A stretch of 64,000 bases of DNA from JAAELZ01 sp965237485 (GTDB lineage Bacteria; Pseudomonadota; Gammaproteobacteria; Arenicellales; Poriferihabitantaceae): the NCBI GenBank assembly GCA_965237485.1, contig CBDEFQ010000004.1:248001-312000 (forward strand), written 5' to 3'. This document shows positions 56,416 through 64,000 of this stretch, one piece after another. Under the pieces are notes generated by a model that saw only the letters and a program-made list of their open reading frames with translations, did not search any database and was not told the DNA's origin. The translations under genes were made by a program, and so were the position numbers. The first letter of the stretch is position 1; each line of letters starts with the position of its first letter.

Positions 56416-58121
56416 CCTAAAAAACGCAGTTAAAGCCTCTCCAATGAGGCCAACATAAACAACCCTTCCATCGTCGCTACTGCCTCCGAGACACTTTAGC
56501 CAAGTAAACAGCGGTCATCTGGCGGTTGAAGAATCGTTCCACCAAGATATTTCTTCATCGCCTCGCTTAGAATGCGGCACCAAACTTGCGCCACGCTCAA
56601 CTGCGGCGCAATCGCCTTCAATGAATTAAAGACGTGTTGTATTTGGTCAAACGTGTCGCGAATTAAGTCGGCCTTGGCGTGCGTGCTAGTAATCGTCATA
56701 GTCTTTTTCCGCCCCGATTCAGTAACGCGCCCCACCGAACTCAGTAATAGCGGTCGACTAGTAATCGCTTCCATATGTTTGTCTGGGTTAGCCAGCCTAG
56801 TGAATATATTCCACCGGTTATAAATCAAGGCAATGATCCGCGCTATAAAGCGACAGGGCTTGATATCGGCGGTAGTAAACCCGCCCCAACCCCAATGGTT
56901 CTTGATTTCATCAAAATTGTTTTCGCAGTCGGCTCGGTCTCGATAATGTTGGACGATGCTAATCACCTCATCGTCTAATGAGGTGACCAGAACAGCGTAT
57001 TCAAACGCGCGAATATCATCCGCTTCTTGCAAAAAACCAAAGCTCTGCTGGCCTTGACTTTTCTCTTCCAATACCAGCAGCGCGTCCTTTGCTAAACGAC
57101 GACGAACGATTACCACGCGCCGATGATCGTTCCACGCAGCCAACTTCAAACAACTTTCTTTGGCTTCCCAGCCATCGATAACATAATCCCAGCCCGACAC
57201 GCTATGCTGCTGCTGTATCAGTTGCTTAACGTACTTAGACTTCCTTAGCTTAAACAAGTAATTGACGCCTCTTTGTTCTGCAGCGCTCATCACATCCTGG
57301 GTACCCCAGTCACAATCGCCTCGAATAAAGTGCGGCCAAGATGAACGTGGCAATCGATCCAACAGCTCCCATAGACCCGGCGAAGAATGACTAGCAGCTA
57401 CCTCAGTGCCAGACTTGACCTCAACATCCAATACAAGACGAAGATTGACAATCATATAGGTGTGATACGTGTGCGAGGGCCGGCCAGGTTTGTGTGGATT
57501 ATAGCCAACCTTGGCACCTTCTTGATGACCGTATAGCGGTTTAACCGTTACGTCACAATCCAATATCCATGGCTGTGTGAGCAAGGGCTCGTAGCAACGC
57601 TGCAAATGAGTTTGTAGCCAGGCTATACCTTGTTCCTCATCCATCTTCTTCAGCGCACGGCGCGCCGAATCGTCGCTAACCGCTTTGGTCATTCCAAGCA
57701 TTTTGGTGTTGATACGATCGCCCATTAAGCTGGCCATGTGTGCGTAGCGATTGTGACCCGAGAGAACAGACAACAAAAATGAGCCCAGCACATTGATCTT
57801 CTCAGGTGCGTTATTGCTTCGATATTCCAATGGGCAACTGCTCACCCATGGCTTAAACAGACCACCAAGTTTTAAATATTGAATGAAAAAAGGCAACGGT
57901 CCTATGGGCGTTACTGCCGCTGACGGGTCCCATTCAACGTGAATTTTTCCATCGAACGTTTCAGTCGATAATAAGGTGGAAACAGCGTTTGAAACCTCCG
58001 GTTTTAGCGCACCCTCTGGGTGAAAGGATTTATCTTTGGCGACCATGGTGTTTCTCCTTTTAATTCAATTGATTGCAACGATAATACATCCCTTAGTGGA
58101 GGTTCAACTGATTTTTCTAGG
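56416..58121 (-). mobile_element. IS1380-family element, copy 2 (1706 bp)
   Basis: It has the same length and ends as copy 1 (31514-33219) but the opposite orientation. The flanks GTAAA (left) and ATTAC (right) do not match, so no target duplication is present. Confidence 0.93.
56496..58046 (-). CDS. IS1380-family transposase
   Basis: 516 residues, intact, with the same DDE blocks as the copy at 31589-33139. Differences are few (N/S, EV/DA, G/R, R/S). Both copies appear capable of transposition. Confidence 0.95.
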   Translation of the reverse strand: MVAKDKSFHPEGALKPEVSNAVSTLLSTETFDGKIHVEWDPSAAVTPIGPLPFFIQYLKLGGLFKPWVSSCPLEYRSNNAPEKINVLGSFLLSVLSGHNRYAHMASLMGDRINTKMLGMTKAVSDDSARRALKKMDEEQGIAWLQTHLQRCYEPLLTQPWILDCDVTVKPLYGHQEGAKVGYNPHKPGRPSHTYHTYMIVNLRLVLDVEVKSGTEVAASHSSPGLWELLDRLPRSSWPHFIRGDCDWGTQDVMSAAEQRGVNYLFKLRKSKYVKQLIQQQHSVSGWDYVIDGWEAKESCLKLAAWNDHRRVVIVRRRLAKDALLVLEEKSQGQQSFGFLQEADDIRAFEYAVLVTSLDDEVISIVQHYRDRADCENNFDEIKNHWGWGGFTTADIKPCRFIARIIALIYNRWNIFTRLANPDKHMEAITSRPLLLSSVGRVTESGRKKTMTITSTHAKADLIRDTFDQIQHVFNSLKAIAPQLSVAQVWCRILSEAMKKYLGGTILQPPDDRCLLG

Positions 58122-58595
58122 ATTACTCCTAAATCCGCACCTTACGGGTCCCCTCACTCCCGTGCTACTTTTAAGTTGGTGGCTCAACAAATCATCCTCC
58201 AAACAAATTTATTTGGGATCGTCTCATTTGCCATCCATGGCAAATACACCCTTAAACGCAACGCCTCGCTCGCGATGATCAGGATCAAATAAGACGCAAG
58301 TCATTTATGACGAGCTGTTTCAAGATGCCCGCGTTAGAAATGAGTGGCCGAGGTTAAGATGAAATTAAGCGAAATAGTGCGAGGACTGTTTGAGCGCAGC
58401 GAGTTCCGCAGCACCGCTTAAATTCTTCTTAATCTCGGGAACCCCTGAGGGACACCATTTGCGGTGTGTTTTCTTGGTTCCGTTCTTTTGCACAAGCAAA
58501 AGAATGAACGCCCGCCACGGCAGCGGCAATGTTGGGTAGTACTCCGAATTAGCAGATCACCGGGTCACTACGTTCCTCGTAATGACTCAGTGGGA
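58122..58595. other. Non-coding stretch with repeat-like sequence
   Basis: No plausible gene is seen. From about 58340 to 58540 the sequence has the form of a dispersed degenerate segment I associate with many gammaproteobacterial genomes (reading as EIVRGLFERSEFRSTA then a stop, then GNP, then CFLGSVLL). It contains short inverted pieces such as CTTTTGCACAAGCAAAAG. Its nature is unknown to me. Confidence 0.4.
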
Positions 58596-58624
58596 AATAA
58601 AAAAGGCAACCAATCGGCTGCCTT
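58596..58624 (-). terminator. Rho-independent terminator of rplM-rpsI
   Basis: On the minus strand AAGGCAGCC pairs with GGTTGCCTT (one G-T wobble) around GATT, followed by TTTTTAT. It lies about 35 bp after the rpsI stop. Confidence 0.85.
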
Positions 58625-58658
58625 CAGATAATCCGCAGTTGGCAAAAACCAACCCAAA

Positions 58659-59054
58659 CTAACGTTTAGAGAACTGCGGACGCTTCCGCGCCTTACGTAA
58701 ACCAATTTTCTTACGCTCAACCTTACGCGCATCACGCGTAACAAAGCCCGCTTGACGTAATTCTGGTTGTAACTCTTCGTCATAATCTATCAACGCGCGA
58801 GTAATACCGTGGCGAATAGCACCTGCTTGGCCGGTGTTACCGCCACCTTTTACGTTCACGCGGATGTCAAACTTGTCGGTAACGTTTAATAACTCAAGTG
58901 GTTGTCTTACGATCATTCGAGTCGTCTCGCGACCGAAGAATTCTTCTAATGAACGGCTATTGATGGTGATGTTACCACTGCCGGATTGAACAATGACGCG
59001 AGCAGTAGAGGATTTACGTCGCCCTGTGCCAGTATAAGTTTGTTGAGCTGCCAT
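58659..59054 (-). CDS. rpsI: 30S ribosomal protein S9
   Basis: 131 residues with the typical start QQTYTGTGRRKSSTARV and the basic tail ending KKIGLRKARKRPQFSKR. The C-terminal Ser-Lys-Arg reaches the decoding site. It follows rplM by 16 bp in the conserved rplM-rpsI operon. Confidence 0.97.
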   Translation of the reverse strand: MAAQQTYTGTGRRKSSTARVIVQSGSGNITINSRSLEEFFGRETTRMIVRQPLELLNVTDKFDIRVNVKGGGNTGQAGAIRHGITRALIDYDEELQPELRQAGFVTRDARKVERKKIGLRKARKRPQFSKR

Positions 59055-59070
59055 ACGCTTTGAATAAGCC

Positions 59071-59502
59071 TTAGTTTAAGGTCAATGTTTCAGGCTGCTG
59101 CGCCTGGTGTTGGTGTTCTGAGCCCGCATATATTTTTAATTTCTTGATCATAGCGCGGCCTAGTTTATTTTTAGGTAACATGCCTTTAACGGCAGATTCA
59201 ATTGCCCGAGTAGGATGGCGTTCTAATAATTCACGCAGATTCACTGTTTTTAAACCACCTGGAAAACCCGTGTGGTGATGATACAGCTTGTCTTCCATTT
59301 TATTACCTGTTACCGCAATCTTCTCAGCGTTAATCACGACAATATAATCTCCAGTGTCGCAATGCGGTGTGTATTCTGGCTTATGCTTGCCGCGAAGGCG
59401 GTGCGCAATTTTTGTGGCTAAGCGACCGAGCACGACATTTTCTGCATCGACGACGTACCAGTTGTGTTCCGCGTTTTGCGCGTTAGCTGAAAATGTTTTC
59501 AT
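59071..59502 (-). CDS. rplM: 50S ribosomal protein L13
   Basis: 142 residues from MKTFSANAQNAEHNWYVVDA, the conserved length. Motifs NAEKIAVTGNKMEDKLYHHHTG and KGMLPKNKLGRAMIKKLKIYAG are present. The frame extends upstream to 59568 but that part is the leader. In relatives L13 represses its own operon through this leader. Confidence 0.97.
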   Translation of the reverse strand: MKTFSANAQNAEHNWYVVDAENVVLGRLATKIAHRLRGKHKPEYTPHCDTGDYIVVINAEKIAVTGNKMEDKLYHHHTGFPGGLKTVNLRELLERHPTRAIESAVKGMLPKNKLGRAMIKKLKIYAGSEHQHQAQQPETLTLN

Positions 59503-59751
59503 TTGAAAATAAAAAATGAGCCAAGAATTTGGGCGGCGAATATTACTAAACCTATATAGAGTAAACAAGCCTTTTGAGTGAATAAATCAAAGCTTTTCTG
59601 ATGATAGTTTGCTTAACTAAAGTGTGTGGATTTTATCCCTAAATATTAAAGGCTTATTAAAGTGTGACAACGACACTGTTTTTGGATACCATCTTCTGTA
59701 TACACGCTATTTAATTCATCCAGTTCCATGGTGAGCCTTGAGGGGCGCTAA

Positions 59752-60774
59752 ATGAAATATTTTTTACGCATTCACTTCACTCTAGTCGCAAAAGCGGCTT
59801 GTTTATTTGCAAGCCTTGGCTTATGTGGGCAAGCCACTTTCGCTGCCGACCCAATTCGACACACGATCGTTAAGGGCGACACCCTTTGGGATATCGCCGA
59901 AACATATCTTGATTCGCCTTGGTTGTGGCCAGATATATGGGAGCAAAACAATGAAATCGAAAACCCACATCTCATTTACCCAGATGATGTACTCATAATC
60001 TCGGGTACTTCAATTCGACTGATTCGAAGCAATCTACTCACCGACAAACTGTCACCTGAAATTCGTGAGCACGAACTGGACGATGCAATTACCACGATTG
60101 ATCCAAGTGCGATCACGCCGTTTTTGACTCAATCCGTTGTGGTCGATAACGACCACCTAGAAAAAGCGGGCTACGTTCTTCAGGGAACGCGCGGTGAAAT
60201 CATCTTAGGCAAAGGCATTGAGATATTTGCTTCGGGCGTAGAAGGTGAAGCGAATCAGCGTTATCAGTTATTCAGAATTGGACGCCCTATTATTGATGCT
60301 AAAACTGGGGAAAGTTATGGCGTTGAAGGCGTACACTTAGGTAGCGCCGTGATGCTGGAGTCAGGCGAAGTGGCTAGGCTATACATCAATCAGTCGAATC
60401 AAGAAATTCTTCAGGGCGACCGCATCACCGAGATTGTAGACCCCACCGCCTTACCTCGCTATTTCCCGCATAAATCTGACTCTCCTATTGATACTTATAT
60501 TACTATGATACCGCGCGGGGTAGCGGAAGCAGGTCAACGTGATATTACGGTAATAGTTGGCGGCGAAAACCGTGGTTTTGAACCCGGCCATGTGTTGCTG
60601 ATCTATTCAGACACCGGCCAAGTAACAGACCCGATCACCGGCAAACTTATTGACTTGCCAGCACTAGAAATTGGCACCGCTATGGTGTTTCAAGTGTATG
60701 AGAAAGTGAGCTATGTTATTATAATGGATAGTACCGACCCAATTAAAATCGGCGACGCTGTGGTATCGCCTTAG
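59752..60774 (+). CDS. LysM-domain protein
   Basis: 340 residues with a signal peptide ending at TFAAD. A single LysM motif lies near residues 38-84 (TIVKGDTLWDIAETYLDSP, then WPDIWEQNNEIENPHLIYPDD). The remaining region is beta-rich and without known catalytic motifs. This protein is regularly found upstream of dprA-smg in gammaproteobacteria. It probably binds peptidoglycan in the periplasm. It is divergent from rplM, with about 250 bp between. Confidence 0.88.
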   Translation: MKYFLRIHFTLVAKAACLFASLGLCGQATFAADPIRHTIVKGDTLWDIAETYLDSPWLWPDIWEQNNEIENPHLIYPDDVLIISGTSIRLIRSNLLTDKLSPEIREHELDDAITTIDPSAITPFLTQSVVVDNDHLEKAGYVLQGTRGEIILGKGIEIFASGVEGEANQRYQLFRIGRPIIDAKTGESYGVEGVHLGSAVMLESGEVARLYINQSNQEILQGDRITEIVDPTALPRYFPHKSDSPIDTYITMIPRGVAEAGQRDITVIVGGENRGFEPGHVLLIYSDTGQVTDPITGKLIDLPALEIGTAMVFQVYEKVSYVIIMDSTDPIKIGDAVVSP

Positions 60775-60846
60775 CAGCCGTTTAAGATTCCGATTTTATC
60801 CAACCCTACCGCACCGCTTTAACCTAGGGATTTAACATATTAGCGA

Positions 60847-61962
60847 ATGGACGAAGCGCAAAAACGCGATTGCTTACGCATTGCCAACACCCCCAAGTTG
60901 GGACTCAAAGATAAACGCACACTGATAGAGCATTACGGTTCGGCGTCTGCACTCTACGCAACGCCTTATGAGCAAATCAAGAAGCAACTCAATGCGGACA
61001 GCACGTTTATTAAGTGCTTGAGCTTTGAGTTAGAAGCGTCCGCCATGGATCAGCAACTCACGCATTTACACCAACATAACATTGAAATTGTGCCTTGGGG
61101 CGATTCGCGTTATCCATCGCTACTAACCCAGATCCCTGACCCACCCGTTATACTCTTTGTTCAAGGCGATGCAGCCTTGCTCAACGGCCCACAAATAGCC
61201 ATAGTGGGCTCGCGCAATGCCTCGCCTAGCGGCATCAAGACGGCTCAGCAGTTTGCTAAGCAGCTGGCGCAATCAGGCCTTAGTATCACCAGTGGACTGG
61301 CGCAAGGAATAGACGGCGCAGCGCATAAAGGCGCAGTTGACGAAGTTGGCAAAACCATTGCGGTGGTCGCCACTGGTTTAGAACAAGTGTACCCGCGCAG
61401 CCACACTAGACTTGCTCAGGTAATTCGAGAACAAGGCGCCATCGTCAGCGAGTTCGTGCCGGGCACTGCGCCCAGAAGAGAATATTTCCCTAAGCGTAAT
61501 CGACTCATTAGTGGCTTGTCGCTGGGCGTTTTAGTGGTTGAAGCTGGGGTGCGTAGTGGCAGCCTAATCACCGCTCGTCTTGCCGGCGAGCAAGGTCGAG
61601 AGATATACGCCATACCCGGTTCGATCCATGTACCTACTAGCCGCGGCTGCCACCAATTAATTAGACAGGGTGCAAAATTAGTCGAAACCACCAAGGATAT
61701 ATTGGAAGAATTGAAAAATAGTACTGATTTATTCTCGATGTTACCCAGCAAAACTGAACCGAACCCAACCAAAAACGCCATTGATCTCAATTGGGATTCT
61801 CAAGCGGTGCTGAATCTGGTAGATTTTGAGCCTACTGGCTTGGACGAACTTTCACGCAGGTCTGAACTACGTGTTGAAAGTTTATCAGCAATTTTACTCG
61901 AACTTGAATTAATGGGGCTCGTTGCCGCCACTTCAGGCGGACGGTATCAACGACTCCCATGA
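60847..61962 (+). CDS. dprA: DNA-processing protein DprA
   Basis: 371 residues. It loads RecA onto incoming single-stranded DNA in natural transformation. Its Rossmann-like domain carries GSRNASPSGIKTAQQF, TSGLAQGIDGAAH and LISGLSLGVLVVEAG, after an N-terminal helical domain. The C-terminal winged-helix domain (LDELSRRSELRVESLS) is present. Confidence 0.95.
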   Translation: MDEAQKRDCLRIANTPKLGLKDKRTLIEHYGSASALYATPYEQIKKQLNADSTFIKCLSFELEASAMDQQLTHLHQHNIEIVPWGDSRYPSLLTQIPDPPVILFVQGDAALLNGPQIAIVGSRNASPSGIKTAQQFAKQLAQSGLSITSGLAQGIDGAAHKGAVDEVGKTIAVVATGLEQVYPRSHTRLAQVIREQGAIVSEFVPGTAPRREYFPKRNRLISGLSLGVLVVEAGVRSGSLITARLAGEQGREIYAIPGSIHVPTSRGCHQLIRQGAKLVETTKDILEELKNSTDLFSMLPSKTEPNPTKNAIDLNWDSQAVLNLVDFEPTGLDELSRRSELRVESLSAILLELELMGLVAATSGGRYQRLP

Positions 61963-61990
61963 ACCAAATATAGCTAGAAAATAACCAAGT

Positions 61991-62479
61991 ATGAAAGAAA
62001 ACGTATTCGACATCCTTATCTATTTATTTGAACACTATATGCTTGAAAGCACCGATCAAGAAGCTGACGAAGAAGCCATTATGATGGAGTTGGTGCAGGC
62101 TGGGTTTGATCATATTGCGATCGACAAAGCTTTTGATTGGCTGGAAAACATAGCAATGATGTGTGACCAGCATGAGAATAAACAAAGCGAAGAAGCCACT
62201 TCTACGGCAATGCGCCAATATGACCTAGACGAGCAGGAACGCATAAGTATTGAAGCGCGTGGCTTATTGTTATCATTAGAACAATGTGGGGTTTTAAATG
62301 CCGCATCCAGAGAAATGGTAATCGACCGTTTAATGGCACTCAATGAAGAAGAAATTGAGCTAAGCCACATAAAATGGGTTGTCTTAATGGTGCTGACTAA
62401 TTGCACTGACACAGACGCACAATCACTTGAATGGACGGAAGCGTTGGTTTTAGAAGGGCCTCAAGCTATTTTCCACTAA
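61991..62479 (+). CDS. smg: Smg family protein (DUF494)
   Basis: 162 residues, acidic and helical, starting MKENVFDILIYLFEHYM, the DUF494 signature. The function is unclear; the gene is conserved between dprA and topA in gammaproteobacteria, as here. Confidence 0.93.
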   Translation: MKENVFDILIYLFEHYMLESTDQEADEEAIMMELVQAGFDHIAIDKAFDWLENIAMMCDQHENKQSEEATSTAMRQYDLDEQERISIEARGLLLSLEQCGVLNAASREMVIDRLMALNEEEIELSHIKWVVLMVLTNCTDTDAQSLEWTEALVLEGPQAIFH

Positions 62480-62506
62480 CCTCACACTAATTTCGTCAAT
62501 ATTAAA

Positions 62507-64000
62507 ATGGGAAAAAGCTTAATCATTGTAGAATCCCCTGCGAAGGCGCGCTCAATGCACAAGTACCTGGGCAGTGAGTTTATCGCTCTGGCCTCTTACG
62601 GCCACGTGCGCGATTTGCTCCCCAAAAAGGGTGCGGTAGACCCCGATGCGGATTTCGAAATGAGTTACTCGCTCATCGAGCGCAACGAAAAGCATGTGCG
62701 GGCAATCGCCAAAGAGGCGAAAAAAGCCGATGCGATTTATCTCGCGACGGATCCGGATAGAGAAGGTGAAGCCATTGCTTGGCATCTTTACGAAATTCTC
62801 AAAGAGAAAAACCTACTCAAGAATGATAAGCCGGTATACCGGGTGGTGTTTCATGAAATTACCAAAAAAGCCATCCAAGAAGCGGTTTCTAATCCGCGAG
62901 AGCTATCCATTGACTTAGTTAATGCCCAGCAAGCCCGCCGCGCACTAGACTATTTAGTGGGCTTTAACCTCTCACCCCTGTTGTGGAAAAAAGTCCGCCA
63001 GGGCTTATCTGCTGGCCGAGTACAAAGCCCGGCGCTACGCATGATTGTTGATCGTGAAGCTGAAATAGATAAATTCGTTGCCCAAGAATACTGGAGCATT
63101 GAAGCCGACACGCTCAAGGAAGAACAAGAGATTCTTGGCAAATTGGTTGAGTACAAAGGCGAGAAGATAAAGCAGTTTAGCATTACTAATGAGACTGACG
63201 CTCGCGCAACTGAAAGCGGTTTAGCTGCCGCTGCGAATGGTCGCTTGCTAGTTTCGAAAATCACCAAAAAGCAACGTAAACGTAACCCAGCACCTCCGTT
63301 TACAACTTCAACATTGCAGCAAGAAGCGGCTCGCAAGCTTGGATTTAGCGCACAGCGAACAATGCGCACTGCACAAAAGTTATACGAAGGCACGGGTGAT
63401 GTCGGCTTGATCACCTATATGCGAACCGACGCGGTGACGTTGGCAGGAGAAGCCGTAGAAGAAATTCGTAGTTACGTTTCCAAACAGTATGGAAACGATC
63501 AGTTACCAGATGCACCGCGTGTATTCACTAATAAATCTAAAAATGCCCAAGAAGCCCACGAGGCGATTCGTCCCACTTCTGCAATGCGCACGCCGCAGTC
63601 GCTGGCGGACACTTTAGATACCGATTTACTGCGCTTATATGAATTAATTTGGAAGCGAACCTTAGCTTGCCAAATGATACACGCCACAATTGACACTGTT
63701 TCCGTAGATTTAAATGCAGGTGATGTCGGCATTTTCCGTGCTAACGGCTCAACCATTCGCAATTCCGGTTTTTTAGCGGTGTACGAAGAAGGCGAGGATG
63801 ACGGTAAGAAGGACGACAGCAAAGACCGGCACCTGCCTCCGCTTGAAGAAGGCGAATATTTAGTGCTAACAACCATTCGCCCTGAACAGCACTTTACTGA
63901 TCCGCCGCCGCGGTTTTCTGAAGCTTCTTTAGTAAAAGCCTTGGAAGCCTACGGTATTGGGCGACCATCAACCTATGCCTCAATCATCAGTGTATTGGTG
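62507..64000 (+). CDS. topA: DNA topoisomerase I, 5' part (cut by the window edge)
   Basis: About 498 residues are visible. The Toprim domain has LIIVESPAKA and DPDREGEAIAWHL; the active-site tyrosine is in LITYMRTDAV. The region QEAHEAIRPT and the RFSEASLVKALEAYGIGRPSTYA block near the end are normal. The start ATG at 62507 follows an AT-rich stretch with a weak ribosome-binding site. The enzyme relaxes negative supercoils. The C-terminal zinc fingers lie outside the window. Confidence 0.97.
   Translation, partial: MGKSLIIVESPAKARSMHKYLGSEFIALASYGHVRDLLPKKGAVDPDADFEMSYSLIERNEKHVRAIAKEAKKADAIYLATDPDREGEAIAWHLYEILKEKNLLKNDKPVYRVVFHEITKKAIQEAVSNPRELSIDLVNAQQARRALDYLVGFNLSPLLWKKVRQGLSAGRVQSPALRMIVDREAEIDKFVAQEYWSIEADTLKEEQEILGKLVEYKGEKIKQFSITNETDARATESGLAAAANGRLLVSKITKKQRKRNPAPPFTTSTLQQEAARKLGFSAQRTMRTAQKLYEGTGDVGLITYMRTDAVTLAGEAVEEIRSYVSKQYGNDQLPDAPRVFTNKSKNAQEAHEAIRPTSAMRTPQSLADTLDTDLLRLYELIWKRTLACQMIHATIDTVSVDLNAGDVGIFRANGSTIRNSGFLAVYEEGEDDGKKDDSKDRHLPPLEEGEYLVLTTIRPEQHFTDPPPRFSEASLVKALEAYGIGRPSTYASIISVLV

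Noticed and set aside
31514..58121. The two inverted IS1380 copies as a composite transposon
   Set aside because: They enclose 23 kb that includes core-type genes; copy 1 has its own target duplication, and no outer duplication links the two.
1..64000. CRISPR array, tRNA or rRNA genes, prophage
   Set aside because: No regularly spaced direct repeats, cloverleaf sequences, ribosomal RNA signatures or phage structural genes were seen.

Overview
The window reads as a gammaproteobacterial chromosome, probably from a marine or host-associated lineage; I cannot name the genus. The evidence is the conserved blocks ndk-rlmN-pilW, LysM-dprA-smg-topA and rplM-rpsI, the divergent ybbAP/tesA pair, an iscA/trmJ neighbourhood and a short-form NAD-glutamate dehydrogenase. 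Single-copy core genes are intact. Accessory genes are heavily disrupted by insertion sequences, frameshifts and internal stops, as in a genome that has recently undergone an IS expansion with gene decay. No tRNA, rRNA or CRISPR array was seen.

Layout. 1-5.0 kb is a core minus-strand block: pilW (partial), rlmN, ndk, an mtaB-like gene, iscA, trmJ. 5.0-17.8 kb is an accessory island. It holds remnants of a c-type cytochrome and a LuxR-type regulator, a frameshifted IS256 element, and then an integron: an integrase stub, an attI-like site and four bounded cassettes plus the start of a fifth. One cassette carries an IS91-like transposase/tyrosine-recombinase pair; two encode secreted unknown proteins and one a lipoprotein. 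The island ends in wrecked rve-type and IS110 elements, an intact IS256 element and an IS21 element broken by a 163-bp MITE. 17.9-27.3 kb carries a DUF1772 protein, glyA with a MITE directly upstream, frameshifted aldo/keto reductase and EamA genes, a Nudix protein, a racemase gene split by a second kind of MITE, a set of a 2OG-Fe(II) oxygenase, a DoeB-like deacylase and a PLP decarboxylase, and a hicBA toxin-antitoxin pair flanked by 40-bp direct repeats. 27.3-34.8 kb is a ruined ybbA-ybbP ABC transporter (IS5, and IS4 with an IS1380 nested inside it) divergent from intact tesA.

35.0-49.6 kb contains a sulfur and acyl-CoA metabolism region: metY-like enzyme, alpha/beta hydrolase, fused hydroxyacyl-CoA dehydrogenase/enoyl-CoA hydratase, two acyl-CoA ligases, gamma-glutamyltransferase, ketopantoate-reductase-like protein, a transsulfuration enzyme, a hotdog thioesterase and rhlE. 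49.7-56.4 kb has small secreted and cupin proteins, a cold-shock gene with a strong terminator, an EamA exporter, a frameshifted LysE-type exporter, NAD-GDH and a DUF924 protein. 56.4-58.1 kb is a second IS1380 copy. 58.1-64.0 kb is core again: rpsI, rplM, LysM protein, dprA, smg and the 5' part of topA.

Most notable: (i) an integron remnant whose cassette boundaries can be fixed exactly, because each cassette's first bases are the reverse complement of its own attC R'' box; (ii) a three-copy 163-bp MITE family with 5-bp target duplications and terminal repeats matching the resident IS1380; (iii) the reconstructable decay of ybbAP; (iv) a hicBA insertion flanked by duplicated convergent gene tails.
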